Below are positions 11,880 to 25,086 of a stretch of 64,000 nt of DNA, piece after piece. The DNA is taken from assembly GCA_017607445.1 (NCBI GenBank), contig JAEVHH010000002.1, positions 1 through 64,000 of the forward strand, written 5' to 3'. Within the stretch, counting starts at the first letter, position 1. Each line of letters starts with the position of its first letter. The position numbers were made by a program, and so were the translations under genes. The notes beneath the pieces are model-generated. The model had not been told where the DNA came from. It ran no database searches and worked only from the letters and a program-made list of their open reading frames with translations. This stretch comes from Histoplasma ohiense (Eukaryota; Ascomycota; Eurotiomycetes; Onygenales; Ajellomycetaceae).

Positions 11880-14235
11880 ATGTAGATATATTATCTGCAA
11901 TAAATATATTCTTTATAATAAATATATTATTTATAATGAATATATTATCTGCAATAAATATATTATCTACAATAAATACATTATCTGCAATAGATGTATT
12001 ATCTGTAATAGATGTACTATCTACAACAAATATATTATCTGTAATAGATGTATTATATACAATAGATATATTATCTACAACAAATACAGCATCTGCAATA
12101 GATATATTATTTATAATAAATATATTATCTACAATAAATACATCATCTGTAATGAATGTATTATCTGCAATAAATATACTATCTGTAATAAATATACTAT
12201 CTGTAATAAATACATTATCTGCAATGAATATACTATCTGTAATAAATACATTATTTGTAATGAATGTATTATTTGCAATGAATATACTATCTGCAATAAA
12301 TATACTATCTATAATGAATGTACTATTTGCAATGAATATACTATCTATAATAAATATACTATCTACAATGAATTCATCATCTGCAATGAATATACTATCT
12401 ATAATAAATATACTATCTACAATGAATTCATCATCTGCAATGAATGTACTATCTGCAATGAATGTACTATCTACAATAGATATACTATCTGCAATAAATA
12501 TATTATCTATAATAAATGTACTATCTACAATGAATTTATCATCTGCAATAGATACATCATCTGCAATAAATATACTATCTGCAATAAATATACTATCTAT
12601 AATAAATGTACTATCTACAATGAATTTATCATCTGCAATAGATACATCATCTGCAATGAATGTACTATTTGCAATGAATGTACTATCTGCAATGGATGTA
12701 CTATCTGCAACAGATGTACTATCTGCATCAGATGCATCATCTGCAATGAATGCATCATCTGCAATGAATGTACTATCTGCACTGGATGCATCATCTGCAA
12801 TGAATGTACTATCTGCAACAGATGTACTATCTGCATCAGATGCATCATCTGCAATGAATGCATCATCTGCAATGAATGTACTATCTGCACTGGATGCATC
12901 ATCTGCAATGAATGTACTATCTGCAACAGATGTACTATCTGCACTGAATGCATCATCTGCAATGGATGTACTATCTGCAACAAATGCACCATCTGCAATA
13001 AATATACTATTTACAATGAATTTATCATCTGCAACAGATACATCATCTGCAATGAATGTACTATTTGCAATGAATATACTATCTGTAATAAATATACTAT
13101 CTGCAATGAATTCATCATCTGCAATGAATGTACTATCTGCAATGAATGTACTATCTGCAATGGATGTACTATCTGCATCGGACACATCATCTGCAATGGA
13201 TGCATCATCTGCAATGGATGTACTATCTGCACTGGATGCATCATCTGCAATGGATGTACTATCTGCAACAGATGTACTATCTGCACTGGATGCATCATCT
13301 GCAATAGATGTACTATCTGCACTGAATGCATCATCTGCAACAGATGTACTATCTGCAACAGATGTATCATCTGCACTGAATGCATCATCTGCAACAGATG
13401 TACTATCTGCACTGAATGCATCATCTGCAATAGATGTACTATCTGCACTGGATGCATCATCTGCAATGGATGTACTATCTGCAATAGATGTACTATCTGC
13501 ACTGAATGCACCATCTGCAATGGATGTACTATCTGCAACAAATGCATCATATGCAATAAATGTACTATTTACAATGAATTTATCATCTGCAACAGATACA
13601 TCATCTGCAATGAATGTACTATCTGCAATGAATTCATCATCTGCAATGAATGTACTATCTACAATGGATGTACTATCTCCACTGGTTGCATCATCTGCAA
13701 TGGATGTACTATCTGCAACAGATGTACTATCTGCACCCGATGCATCATCTGCAATGGATGTACTATCTGCAACAAATGCATCATCTGCAATAGATGTACT
13801 ATCTGCAATGAATGTACATACTATCTGCAACAGATACATCATCTGCAATGAATGTACTATTTGCAATGAATATACTATCTGTAATAAATATACTATCTGC
13901 AATGAATTCATCATCTGCAATGAATGTACTATCTGCAATGGATGTACTATCTGCACTGAATGCATCATCTGCAATAGATGTACTATCTGCACTGAATGCA
14001 TCATCTGCAACAGATGTACTATCTGCACTGAATGCATCATCTGCAACAGATGTACTATCTGCAACAGATGTACTATCTGCACTGAATACATCATCTGCAA
14101 TGAATGTACTATCTGCAACAAATGCACCATCTGCAATAGATGTACTATCTGCAATGAATGTACTATTTGCAATGAATGCATCATCTGCAATAAATGTACT
14201 ATCTGCAACAAATGCGCCACCTGCAACAAATTGTG
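11880..14235. repeat. 18-bp minisatellite, about 130 units
   Basis: The array is of the type ATGTACTATCTGCAATGA with many one-base variants. The period is six codons and no stop occurs, so both strands show reading frames over 760 codons long with reciprocal six-residue repeats. I regard those frames as non-coding. Units on the left (11880-12500) are AT-rich and uniform; those on the right (12600-14235) are richer in C and G, with alternations such as GATGCATCATCTGCA. Confidence 0.93.
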
Positions 14236-14246
14236 AGGAGTGAATA

Positions 14247-14491
14247 CAGTGTGAAGAGTGAATAGCAGAAGATAGTAGATAGTATAGTGAATGATAATAA
14301 CAGTAGTAATTGTAGTAGTAGTAATAATAGTAGCTAATTTCTAAGAAGAAAAAGAAAGAGAGAAGAAGATGTATGAAATACATACATTCATATATATATA
14401 TATACATATAGAAATAGCAGTAGCGAGAATATAATGAAAAGAGATAAGAATAAAAGAAGAGAGTACAAAGGAAATAAATAAACAAATGCAT
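14247..14491. repeat. 245-bp block, right copy
   Basis: This is the second copy of the block at 10669-10913. It starts directly after the minisatellite and is followed by a few more minisatellite units, so the block seems to belong to the array's own repeat structure. Confidence 0.75.
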
Positions 14492-14630
14492 TACACAAAT
14501 GCACTGAATGCACCATCTGCAACAGATGTACTATCCACACTGAATGCATCATCTGCAATGGATGTACTATCTGCAATGGATGTACTATCTGTAATTGATG
14601 TATTATCTGCAATGAATTTATTGTACTATC
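14492..14630. repeat. Outlying 18-bp minisatellite units
   Basis: About seven units of the same 18-bp repeat resume after the 245-bp block and degenerate toward 14630. The 14631-14867 stretch beyond them holds nothing I recognise. Confidence 0.75.
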
Positions 14631-14867
14631 TTCAAATAAGCTGCCTACACAGTGTATATTGTACAAATCTGATAGATATTATAGATAGTGTAAATTATGC
14701 TTATAATTATATACAATATCTAAACAGTATATAAGATATATAAACTTATTGTAATGGATTTGCCACTGATTAATCAGATGTTATCATTGATGTGAATTGA
14801 ACTGTTTATATCATCTGTGCAGTTCATACAATCTATCTCAAGTTCTCAACAGCATCATCAACACACT

Positions 14868-14998
14868 TGACACTATTCTGATAATAGATTACAAATTGAT
14901 TAAGATAAGAAAGTGAAAAGAGAGTAGAAGAAAAGATCATACAATAAAAGTTCTTATAGTAGAGATATATTGAGATATAAGATGAAAGAATGATAAAA
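14868..14998 (-). repeat. F1 LTR fragment
   Basis: About 130 bp match the F1 LTR segment containing ACAAATTGATTAAG and the purine-rich stretch after it. It abuts the 3' end of the SNF2-like pseudogene, which it may have truncated. Confidence 0.65.
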
Positions 14999-17900
14999 TA
15001 CTTTTCAGTCATATAATCTCTTTCTGTTATAGATTCTTCATCATTGTCATTAGCAATCTACTTCAGTATATCATTATTTGAAAAGAGGCTAGAAGTAACT
15101 GAGTGTTCTGATCAATGCAGCAAAGCAGTATAAGAACTATCAACTTATTCAACAAGAAACTTATTCTCTTGACTGACAGATTTCATCTCTTTCAACTCTT
15201 CAGATGTAGAGAAGTCAGATACTGACTTTCAGTCAATTGTGTTTTCTGCCTCAGAGAGTAGCAACATTCTTGATTGATATATGAGCCACAGTGGTGCATG
15301 AGCTGCAGAAGATTGTTTAGAGGTGTTATTTATAGCACTGCTGATTTTTAAGATCTCTTGAATAAGAGTGTGACTGTTGTCAGTGACAATGTATGGAAGA
15401 GGCATCTGAGAATCTAAATAGTCAGAAAGATGACTAGTTCTGACAGGCTGTTTGAAAGGTTTAGCAACTGAGTGAGACTTCTTAATAGCTTGAAGTAGAG
15501 AGAGAGATGGCTCTTGAAGCTAACATAGATCAGAATATGAAAAACATCACTGAAATTGTGCTTCTCAGAACAGATAGTGCATTTGAGAATAGAACAATGT
15601 ATGATTTTAAGCAAACAGTCTACTCAATTTTAGACTGTCTGTTCACTCATTCATATAGCAACAAATGTTCTCCTTCTCATGAACCCACTCTACAGTTGTG
15701 CAAACTCTAACATTCTTCCACTCCACACTCCACTATAGCATTGATAGACAACTCATCAAATAGAGACATTGATGCAGTTATTGATTCAGAAGAGCTTTCT
15801 CTGTCTGATCTTGAATCTAGTCTGTTGACAGAACTAGAGTGCTCCTGTGTGCAGCTCAAATACTATTATGTATTCACTGAAGAATCTCTGAAATAACTTC
15901 AAAACAATGCTGACAGCAGCTGTGATTGTTGAGCTCAAGATCTGATAAAAATAAAAATTAAATCTCAGTATCAATCTACTTCTATATGATTCTGAGATCT
16001 CAACTACTTTACAATTTTTAATCAAGCTGTATCTCTTGCATTCAATTCATTCTGATGTAGAGTCATTTGCTTCTTGACATTATTCTGCATCTGAAGTGAT
16101 ATTTGCTGGAACTCTTCATGGAGAAGCTGTTGATTGATAATTGTGTGCTCAATATCCAAATTCTGACATACAAGATGATATGTGAATGTCTGCTTGTTTT
16201 TCTGCTCAATGTGCTGAATATGAGTGATTGTCTGTTCCTTCTGTGAACTCAACCACTTCAGCCTGAACAGAATGAGATACCAGACATGCACACATGTGAA
16301 CCCAGTGCTGAGAAGATTGATGATGCTGATCAGTATGTCAGAGAACTCAACTGCTTTGTCATCTTCATTAAATGACTCATCACTGTTGAATGAGTATACA
16401 AAATCATCATGATTCTGTTCCTTCAATTCACTGTGCACTGCTTTAGCATTGAGACTCTGATTGCATAGCCACTATCCAGTCAGTCAGTATTTCAGAAGCT
16501 GAAAAGCCAGACTGTTTGAGTGAGACAGAGACTTACATGTTCAAGAATATGCATCATAACAGAAAAGAAGCATATGATGATCAGTTTCTCTCTTCAACTC
16601 TCAAAGTCATATGTGCTCTGTGCAGTTCTGATAATGTCCATGAGTCTGTTGCATTTTTCACTGTCTTGAATCAGAGTATCAAGATTTTGAATATAGAGTG
16701 ATGTGGATGAATTGATCAGCCAATCATTTTCCCTGAGCTTCTTCTTGGTGAGGGCAAGCCCTGGGTTTTTCAACATGAGATTGAGAAGTCTGAGAAAGAT
16801 TGCAAGGATTTGATTGTGTCAAGAGATCTTAAAGAAGCTGTGGAAGCTCATCTGAGATTCAGCTTTCTTTGCTTGCTGATTTGCTGACAGACTGTTGTAT
16901 CAGAAAACCCTCTTCTGATACTGTTTCTCAACATGTTTCTTGACATCAGTCTTCAGTTGCTTGATTCTGTGGAGATACTTCTCAGACAGATAACACTCAA
17001 CATTCTTGTGCTCATTCAGTGGTAATTGAATGATGGGCTTGGAGAATCAGAAAGCTTCAGATGATTGATGAATCATGAGGTTTTTCATCAAATCTTCAAA
17101 CTTCTCAGTCAGCTGCTGTAGAGACTGCTGTTCTCTAAGAGGCATCTTTTGATCAGTGCTGTGGGTCTTCAGAAGTGATCTGATATTTTTTACAAGTTGA
17201 TCAAATGATTCAGAGCAGTCATTCTGCAGACTGTGATGCTGTTGCCACTGCTTTGTGTAAAGAACATTCATTCAGTGTTTCATATCCTCTGAGCTGTGAT
17301 CACAGGGAGTACTGCTTAGAATTCAGATTCATGACAAGTCATCAGCTTGTCTTTCTCTGAACTTGACAAACAAGTCAACTGATTCAGTGTTGTTCTTTTT
17401 CTGATGGAACTCATTGCAGATGATCACATCTCACACAGGGAAAACTAACTCTTGTCTCTGAAGAGATGATGTGGAAGCAGCAGGTTTTTTTCTGATATAT
17501 CTGTCAACATGGTTAAGATAAGAGACAGAAGTTGTGATGATCATATACTGATGATGATGATGCTCTGTTCCACTGCTGGGGATATCTAAACAATCATGAT
17601 TGCTGTTGAAGTTGAAAATGAATCTGTGATTCAGATGTTCAAGAGATGTCTGTGTCATGTTGTCATATGTCAGAAACAGACTGAGCCTCAGAATGTTTTT
17701 CTTACCATTTGCAATGATGATGACAAATTGACAGACTCATGAGTAGAGAAGACTCTTTGATACAAGCACAAGAAAAGGTTCATCAAAGATCTTGATATGA
17801 CATGCAGTAACTTCATATTTGACACAGCAACACAACATTGAAAAGAGTCTCTGTGAAGAGCACTTGAGCAGTGATTCATCAGCACTGATGAGCTCAGTCT

Positions 17901-20254
17901 GATCAGAGAGTAGATATTGATTGAGAAATTTTTCAATATGATCAGAGTTGACCTTAAGTCAGGTGGATATGATAAGCAGAATATAAACAATCATTGTCTT
18001 ATCAAGATTCATCTGATCTGCAAGAATGCTGCTCTCTTGAGATTTACAATTTTGCTGAAGAATTCAATAGATGTCAAAGAGTTGATAAGCAAATGATTTC
18101 ATCTGCATATTTCAAATTTTGATGGATCTTCTTGAATGAGTTTCATTGTTACTGAACTTGTCTGGCAGCAGATAGAATTGCTGAAACTTGGAGAACAAGA
18201 CAGAGATGAGCTGTTCACAGAGATCAATTGAGGCTGAAATACTCTGTTGAAGCACTGCATCTGCTGTCAGATCAATAACATTGTCATTATCATTATCTTG
18301 ATTATCATTGACTGACATTGTGGAGACTGGAGCTTCTTCATCATCAGATAGCTGTCAGTGTTCCTCTTTGCTTGAATCAGTAGAGTAAATCTCATCCACA
18401 TTTCAATTGATTGACTCATTATCTAAGCAATATTAGCACTAGTTAGCTTCAGCAGTGGCAACAGCAACAACTTATTCCAATTACTGATCACTGATTTGAG
18501 AAGAGGAAGATTTCTCAGATTGTCTATTTCTGACTGAGCATACATTATCAGTGACTGAGTTGCAAGAGAATATCTAAGACTAAGATTATATCTTTGTTCT
18601 TGCCCTTACAATCAATCTTGTTGCCCTCATCACTGATGGTAGAAGAAACTCCATTGTTTGTGCCAGAACCCTCACTCTCAGATGGATTTTGATCACCAGG
18701 TTTGTTGTTGTCATCATCCTCAGCAGCATCAGTTTTACTGTTGGTATGATTGATTGTGTCAGTGTCAGTGGTATCTGAACCATTGTCCAAACTGCTGGGG
18801 GGCTGCGCAGGAGTGGTTATCAAGGAAGGAGGATTGACATAGAGCATGCAGATTTTGAGTTTGAAATGTGCAGGGGTTATACTGTTGTTGTTGTGAGCTG
18901 CATCATCCATATTGTCAGCACAGTTGATTGAGTTTGTGCAGAGACTTTCAGAATCATTCTTCAATCTGCTAGAGAGCTGTGCTGGGGCAGAGGTGAGCTG
19001 TGGGGTAGCAGAATTGACAGAGGGCATCAGAGGATCTGGTCTAGCATGTGGAGTTGATTCCATGGGATGTTTCTTGAAAATAACAGTGGTGGGTTGTGTA
19101 GAGATGGGGATTGTTGGGGGGTTCTGAGTTGTTGGGATCTGGTCCTGGCTGCAATCATCTAAGTCATCATCATGATGCTCTGAGAATTGGTCATACAAAT
19201 CATTCTATTCTATGTTAGCTCTAAGATCAAAAGGAGGAAAGAAAGAAAGGACTAAATATAACCCTACAAAGTAATGATCATTCAGATTTACTGGCAACTC
19301 CAATGACAACTCAATCACCATAAGTTCAAGATCATTGTGATGGTGATTATGGACAAGGTTGAGAATGACAGTGTGAAGGTTGTGTGTGTTCTTGAGACAG
19401 ACAGCATTTGACAGATCATGTTCTCCCTGATGTAGTACTATGAAGTAAGATCATAGCTTGGCTTCATCAATGCCACTGTTCTCACCAATTAAACTCATCA
19501 TCTTGTCAAAGTTGAGAGCAGACAATTGGCTCATTCCCTGTGAGATCTCAGGGTAATCATTGCAGATATCAGAGAGGAGAAAGAAGGATGAGAGATTTCT
19601 GACTTCATGACTCTCAAAGAATACCTTGATGATACAGCTCCTCAGCAGTTCCTCAGAACTGATCATTGACAATGACAATGCTGTTTTTCTAACACTCAGC
19701 TGAGGCAATTTCAAAGTCTTAACCTGCTTGGATTGATCAGAGGATTCTAAGATGTTTGAATCACTCAAATTGCTGCTGGAGAGAGGCTGTTGTTGTCTTC
19801 TTTTGTGGGAATGTGATTTAAGACTTGATGACTCAGAGCAGGAATCATCAGCACTCTCATCTGCACTTCCACTGTAGCTGCTTGAGCACTTTCTGAGTCT
19901 TATGTAATGTCTTGACATCCTCAATGAGCTACTGGGGTGTTTTTCAATCTTATTCTTGATTTGATGCTTGAAGTATGAGGCCCGGGTATATAGACCATTG
20001 ACTACCTCAGAGTTATTCTGGTTTGACAAGACACAACTGAGAAACTTGGCAAGGTTGTCTCTCAACATCTGCTTGATGCAAGAGGAGATGTCTGTCTGAG
20101 TGTAGAACTGATGATAGAGATCATACTTGACAAGCAGCTTTCTGATAATCTTGTTGACAGATGGCAGCTTGGACAGTGGAATGTCTATGAGCTCACAAGA
20201 CTTCTCCACAGACTGTGATGCTCTTTCAGATTCAATGTTGTGTGCATGAGGCAT
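14999..20254 (-). pseudogene. SNF2-family ATPase/helicase pseudogene
   Basis: A large decayed gene reads toward the telomere. The N-terminal part (20254-18548, one frame) is a low-complexity Ser/Asp/Pro-rich region with two internal stops. The SNF2 domain follows in another frame. The nucleotide-binding segment at about 18033-17998 reads ILADQMNLDKT (SNF2 consensus ILADEMGLGKT). A DExH-like box reading CNEFHQKKN lies near 17415, followed by a segment comparable to LSGTP. The C-terminal helicase motif is at about 16225, reading THIQHIEQK where active enzymes have RxxRxGQ; both arginines are now histidine. At least two frame changes (near 18560 and 16430) could be indels or introns. The C-terminus seems cut by an LTR fragment at 14998. 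SNF2 proteins remodel nucleosomes using ATP; this copy is dead. Rad5/Rad16-like is possible but not resolved. Confidence 0.8.
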
Positions 20255-21666
20255 GTTGTAACACTGATCTAACCAGTCAGTAATAACTTTCTAATGTGTA
20301 AATGATGATGTGAAGCTTGCTATCAATGGTAAAATGCAGAGAGAAAATAGAGGATGATTGTAAAGAGCTAAAACAGAGGAACAGCTTGAAATCAATGAAG
20401 TTTTAAAGTGATTTGATATCAGATGAACACTAAGCAATTAGTGCATTGAGCTTTCTCTTTATTATGGAGGAATAGAGAAAGGCTGGCAATTCTGACAGAT
20501 GAACAAGAGAGAGTGATAAAGAAGAGAGTTGGAAGTGACAGTTGTAGAGATTAATAAATATGACAATATGGGTTGCTAAGCAAGAGATTGGAGAACCAGT
20601 GAATTGAAAGAAGTGAACAGAAAGAGACAGAAGAAAGAGATATTAATACAAGAAGATGATCAATGAATTATACAACACAAAGACAGCCTTCAACCACTGA
20701 ATAGATGAATATATACTCTATATATAGCCTCATCAATGAAACAGATGGGTAAATTACACCATCTGTATAGGCCCACAAATGGGATTATCTAGTCTATTGG
20801 AACAGCACATAGTATCTGCTATGGTATTATTAGTTAAATGATTTGCTATCAGTATGAACTAAAAGAATCTACACAATGGTATCATCTGCATCATCTGTAT
20901 CATCGGTATCATCTGTATCATTGATATCATCAGTATCATTGATATCATCTGTGTCATCTGGATCATCTGTAAACTCTCTAAATTTGCTCTCATCTCTGAA
21001 CAGACACATAATTCTGATTCTCTGAGGAATGCACATCAGAGTGAGACTGTAGACTGAACTGGTCAGATGTGCTGACTGCACAGACTGTATTGTTGATAAA
21101 AACTGTATCAACTCCAACTGTTCAAACAACTCATGGATTCAGAATGCAATCATGCTTTTATTGAGTGTCATGCCAACTGCACTGTTCACATAACTCTAAC
21201 CCTAAGATATGTCATGATATATCTTGATATTTTATAGTGAAGATGATGCCAGCTCCAGGCATAGAATATCTAAGATCATCAAACTGTTCATGAAGATGCA
21301 GATGTCAAGACAAAATGCAGTTGAGGAATTAAAAATATATAAGTTCACTACAACTAACTTTCTCAATGCTACTAAATGATCTTGACAGCCTCATGACATC
21401 TATATATGTACAGTACATGAACAGTACATACATTTAAGTTAACTAATTTATCATTCAATATCAATCTTTCAATTGACAATAAATATCTACACTTCTGATA
21501 AAGTTTAAACAATGAAAGAAAGTTTTTTCATTGTGGTGACAACTAGTAGACAAGTCAAATGCCATTCTAAATAGAAACAAAAAGAAACAAAGATCAAGAT
21601 GATAACTCTAAAATATTATCAAATACAGAAAAAATCAGTTGAGTGCTAGATCTGCTAATCTCATCT
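20255..21666. other. Intergenic region between the SNF2-like and UPF1-like pseudogenes
   Basis: This is 1.4 kb without a gene I can support. It presumably holds the upstream region of the SNF2-like gene. It contains a trinucleotide-rich stretch of ATC and GTATC units at 20878-20970, which gives an Asp/Thr-rich frame on the minus strand. It also has two telomere-like units, CTAACCCTAA, near 21194. Confidence 0.6.
20878..20970. repeat. Short imperfect repeat of ATC/GTATC units
   Basis: Units of the type GTATCATCT and GATATCATC are tandemly arranged over about 90 bp. Nothing suggests a function. Confidence 0.7.
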
Positions 21667-24600
21667 CTACCAATCTGATTGTTGATTTCCTTCTGACTCA
21701 TCCCAGGCTGATGTGTCCATGTTGTCAACATCATTGAAAGGACTGGGGTTGAGTGAATCCTCAATCTGACCTCATTCAGCATCTGACCCATTCTCTAAGA
21801 TTTCTCTCTCTTTGATGGTGGTATAGTTACTGCCGGTAGTGGGAATGGCGGTGCTATGTTTGAGGCTGATGTGCTTGGAGATGAAACTCTTGAGACAGGT
21901 ATAGAAGATGTGAGTCTGTCTGAAGTGACTGATCACACACTGGAAATAATGTGCACCACAGTGTTCCTGGGTACGGTCAAGGGCATCGATATTGGCGATG
22001 ATGTAGCGGGCATGATGAGTATGAGAGAGTCCAACATTGAGATGGTTGAGCTCACAGAGGAAACTGATTTTCTTCTCAACAATCAGATCAAAGATGACAA
22101 TGAAACACTCATCTCTCTGAAAGTCATTGATCTTGTGAAGAAGGACCTTGTCATACTCAGAGTCTAAGGTCTTCTGAAGATGAGCAATTGTGGCAGTGTA
22201 CACAAGATACTGATCATTGTAGAGTGTCAGAATCACAATATCATTGGTGGGGATACTGACTGTGGTGTGAAGAGAGACAATGAGATCACACACAAAGATG
22301 ATGTTGAGAAGGTTGCTGAGTGAATGAGTGGTTGAATTGACAGAGACAGTGCCATTGATCAGATTGATCATGACAGAGGCTGATGGAATCCCAAAGTGTT
22401 TCTTATTGAACTTCTCAACATCATAGGTTTGGGTGGTGGTCTGTTGGACATCAGAGGCATCTAACAGCAAGCTCTGGTAGAAGACATCAGACACAACAGC
22501 ACTGACTGAAGGGTGTGAGTGATATTGAGTATCAAATGTATCAACTTGAACATCAGCTTCAATCAGATGAGTGAACAGAGACTGACAGATCTGAAGCTTG
22601 AAATTGTTGCTGGCATTGTCTGACATGATTGTAGAGTGTAGCTGAAATTCATCACCGACAAATATGTAGATCTGAGGATCATAGTGGGTGATGATAGATC
22701 AATTCTCTGTCTCAGAAGCCTTGACTGCCTCATCAACAATGATGACATCTGAATCAATGTAGTTGTAGATCTTGGTGACTGCAGTCTGAGAAAGAATGGA
22801 AAACAGGACATCAGCATTCTGAAGAACATTCTGACACAGCTCAGAGATGAGCTCATTCAGCTTTTCAATCATCTCAGAATTGTCATTGAGGAGACTCTGT
22901 GAGAATTGGTTATAGAGTTGATGGAGTGGTGCATAGTGAGTAATGTCTCCTACATGGGGCTTGGTGAGGCCAGCAAAGTGCAGCATTCACATACTCAGAC
23001 TGAGGAAAAGATGAGCAAGCTGTGGGTTGTTGAATCTGAGATGTTGATGCAAGTCAGTGGTGACTTGAGTGTAGCTCTTGTACACAACAGAGATGGTAAC
23101 AATCTGAGAGATGTTCTCTGTGAGATTAGCAACATCAACTATCCACAGTCGGTTGTTGTGAGAGGGACTGTATTTGTCTTCAGCTTCAGCCCAGATGATA
23201 TTCTCATCTGTGGTAATGAAATGGATGTGAATGATGATCAGCTCAGTGGTTGGCTTGTCAGTGTCAGAACTCTGGAGATAGTTGCCATGCTTCTTCTTCA
23301 GAGCATTGTACATCATGATGGTGAGTTCATTGACTGGCTCATTGAATGAGGCAGTGATGAGAAGCTGATGCTTGACACCTTCAACTTCATTCTTTGAAGT
23401 CTCAACAAACAGAAGCATTGTGTGAGTGATTCAGTAAGACTTGCTGATTCCAGATGGTCTCTGAAAGAGACCCACTTCTTCAATCAGAAACAGCAAGCTG
23501 TTCATTGCAAGGGTCTGCTTGATGTTGAACTCAGCAGTTAAATGAATGTTGTTGATCAGGCTCAGATGTTCACTGCTCTTGATTGACTTGTAGATGTTGA
23601 CACAGTGAAGGTGGGTGGACTGAAGATCATTGATCAAGAGAAACTTGAGCATGTCAACCTTTCACAGTGAAAGTCTATCATTCTGGAACTTGTGGAGACT
23701 TGTGATCTGAAGGTGAAAGGACATGGTGAACTGAATTGCTTGGATAAGCATCAGAATACCATGGGCACTGGCTACTGTGGAATGCAATTCAGATACTGTC
23801 TGAGCCTCCATGAAATCAATCAGTTCAAAGGGTACATAAGAGAGAGTGGGATCATCAGCCCAACAAAGCTCTTGCTTGATCCAGGGACAGATGACATACA
23901 GGCTGAGATGGGACAAAGATGTGAAGAGGAGATGATCAACAACACAGACAGATCAACTTAAGAGAGAGTCATTAACATTCAGATTAAAGTTGATCTTAAG
24001 GCTGTCATCTGACTGCAGACAGCATTCAGTATCTTCAGAGATACAGAGAAAGACATAGTAATGATGATTGTCCACTCTGAGAATGATTATCAGATGAATA
24101 TGAGTTGGCTGCTGATCAAGATCAGCTCTGAGCTGTGTTTGAGTCTCATTCTCAATAATCATTCTGAAACCAAGAACTGTGATGTACTTCTTCAGATTGG
24201 TGAAAGAGACCTGCTGTTCAATCTGATACTGAGAACACTGATCAGATTCAGAGTAGTCTCCAACCTGGATGAAGACATGGTTGGAATGATCAGAATATCA
24301 CTTGAAGAGGTTGTTCATCAGAGAATTTGCAGGGTTGTGGAACTGTTGGACAAAGTCTTCAAGGAGAGTGTCGAAGTCTGAGCTTCTAATGATCATGGAG
24401 ACTCTGGCAGGTGATGGATTGCTGGACAAGAACAGATTGTGAATGGCATTGATCTGGGTATGCTGTGACTTAAAGTCTCAATCAGCAAATATATCATAGA
24501 CATGAATGTTGTTGACATCTGTGTTGTGTTGTTCAAAGGCATAGTCAAATTCAAAGAGATAATAGAAATCATGGAGTTCTTCAAAGTGATATATCAAGTT

Positions 24601-25086
24601 CTTAACCTTGTTCAGAAGAATCTCAGTGCTGACATTGTTGCAGACAGTGATCTTGTAAGACCTCATGTGCTGCAGCAGAAGACAGATTGCTGTATGGTAT
24701 CTTTCTTTGAAAATGATTGCAGAATCAAAGACTGTAATCTTCAGGTTCAAAGTGATCTTGTGCTTCTTCTTGACATGGGTTATCAGATTGACACAGATGT
24801 GAGGAATGTTTTTCTGAATGTCAGTGCAGAGCTCTTCAATGATCTGTTCCTTCTTGAGGAAATAGAGAGCAGCATGGTGGACATAACACTGAGATGTCTT
24901 GTAAGCTGAATGGTTGAGTCTGTATATGATGTCAGACATGAGTCTGTTCTTCTGATCACAATCAGATGCAGCTAAGATATCATCTCTGTCATCAGCATTG
25001 AATTCTGAGATGTTGTTTTCCTTGCCAGCTGAGAATCTGAGTGTTTTATTTTTGCTGTGAGCATTGAATTTGTGTCTGAGTGCCAT
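21667..25086 (-). pseudogene. UPF1-like superfamily 1 helicase pseudogene
   Basis: From ATG (25086) to TAG (21667) one frame of 1140 codons can be read without any indel, broken only by nonsense codons at 24478, 23953, 23662, 23431, 22987, 22699 and 21772 among others. Superfamily 1 motifs occur in order. Walker A near residue 542 reads QRPSGISKS where UPF1-type enzymes have QGPPGTGKS. Walker B VIIVDEA is near residue 783. GDEFQLQ corresponds to GDPxQLPP. DTQYHSHP corresponds to the QYRMHP box. INDFQRDE corresponds to the VDxFQGxE box. LNVGLSHTHH corresponds to LNVALTRAR. The first 500 residues have no domain I recognise; part of them recurs at 41019-41270. The family unwinds nucleic acid 5' to 3'. 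Every motif change can be explained by C-to-T or G-to-A, so the copy is inactive by point mutation. Confidence 0.88.

Noticed and set aside
11936..14236. Reading frames of 766 and 783 codons on opposite strands
   Set aside because: Both arise from an 18-bp tandem unit that lacks stop codons in several frames. Mirror-image frames and six-residue periodicity are what a non-coding minisatellite gives.
21186..21204. Internal telomere repeat CTCTAACCCTAAG
   Set aside because: Only about two units; too short to separate from chance.
21856..24909. Plus-strand frames of 100-147 codons opposite the UPF1-like pseudogene
   Set aside because: They are shadows. Helicase motifs are on the minus strand in one continuous frame, and the plus-strand frames have no recognisable content.
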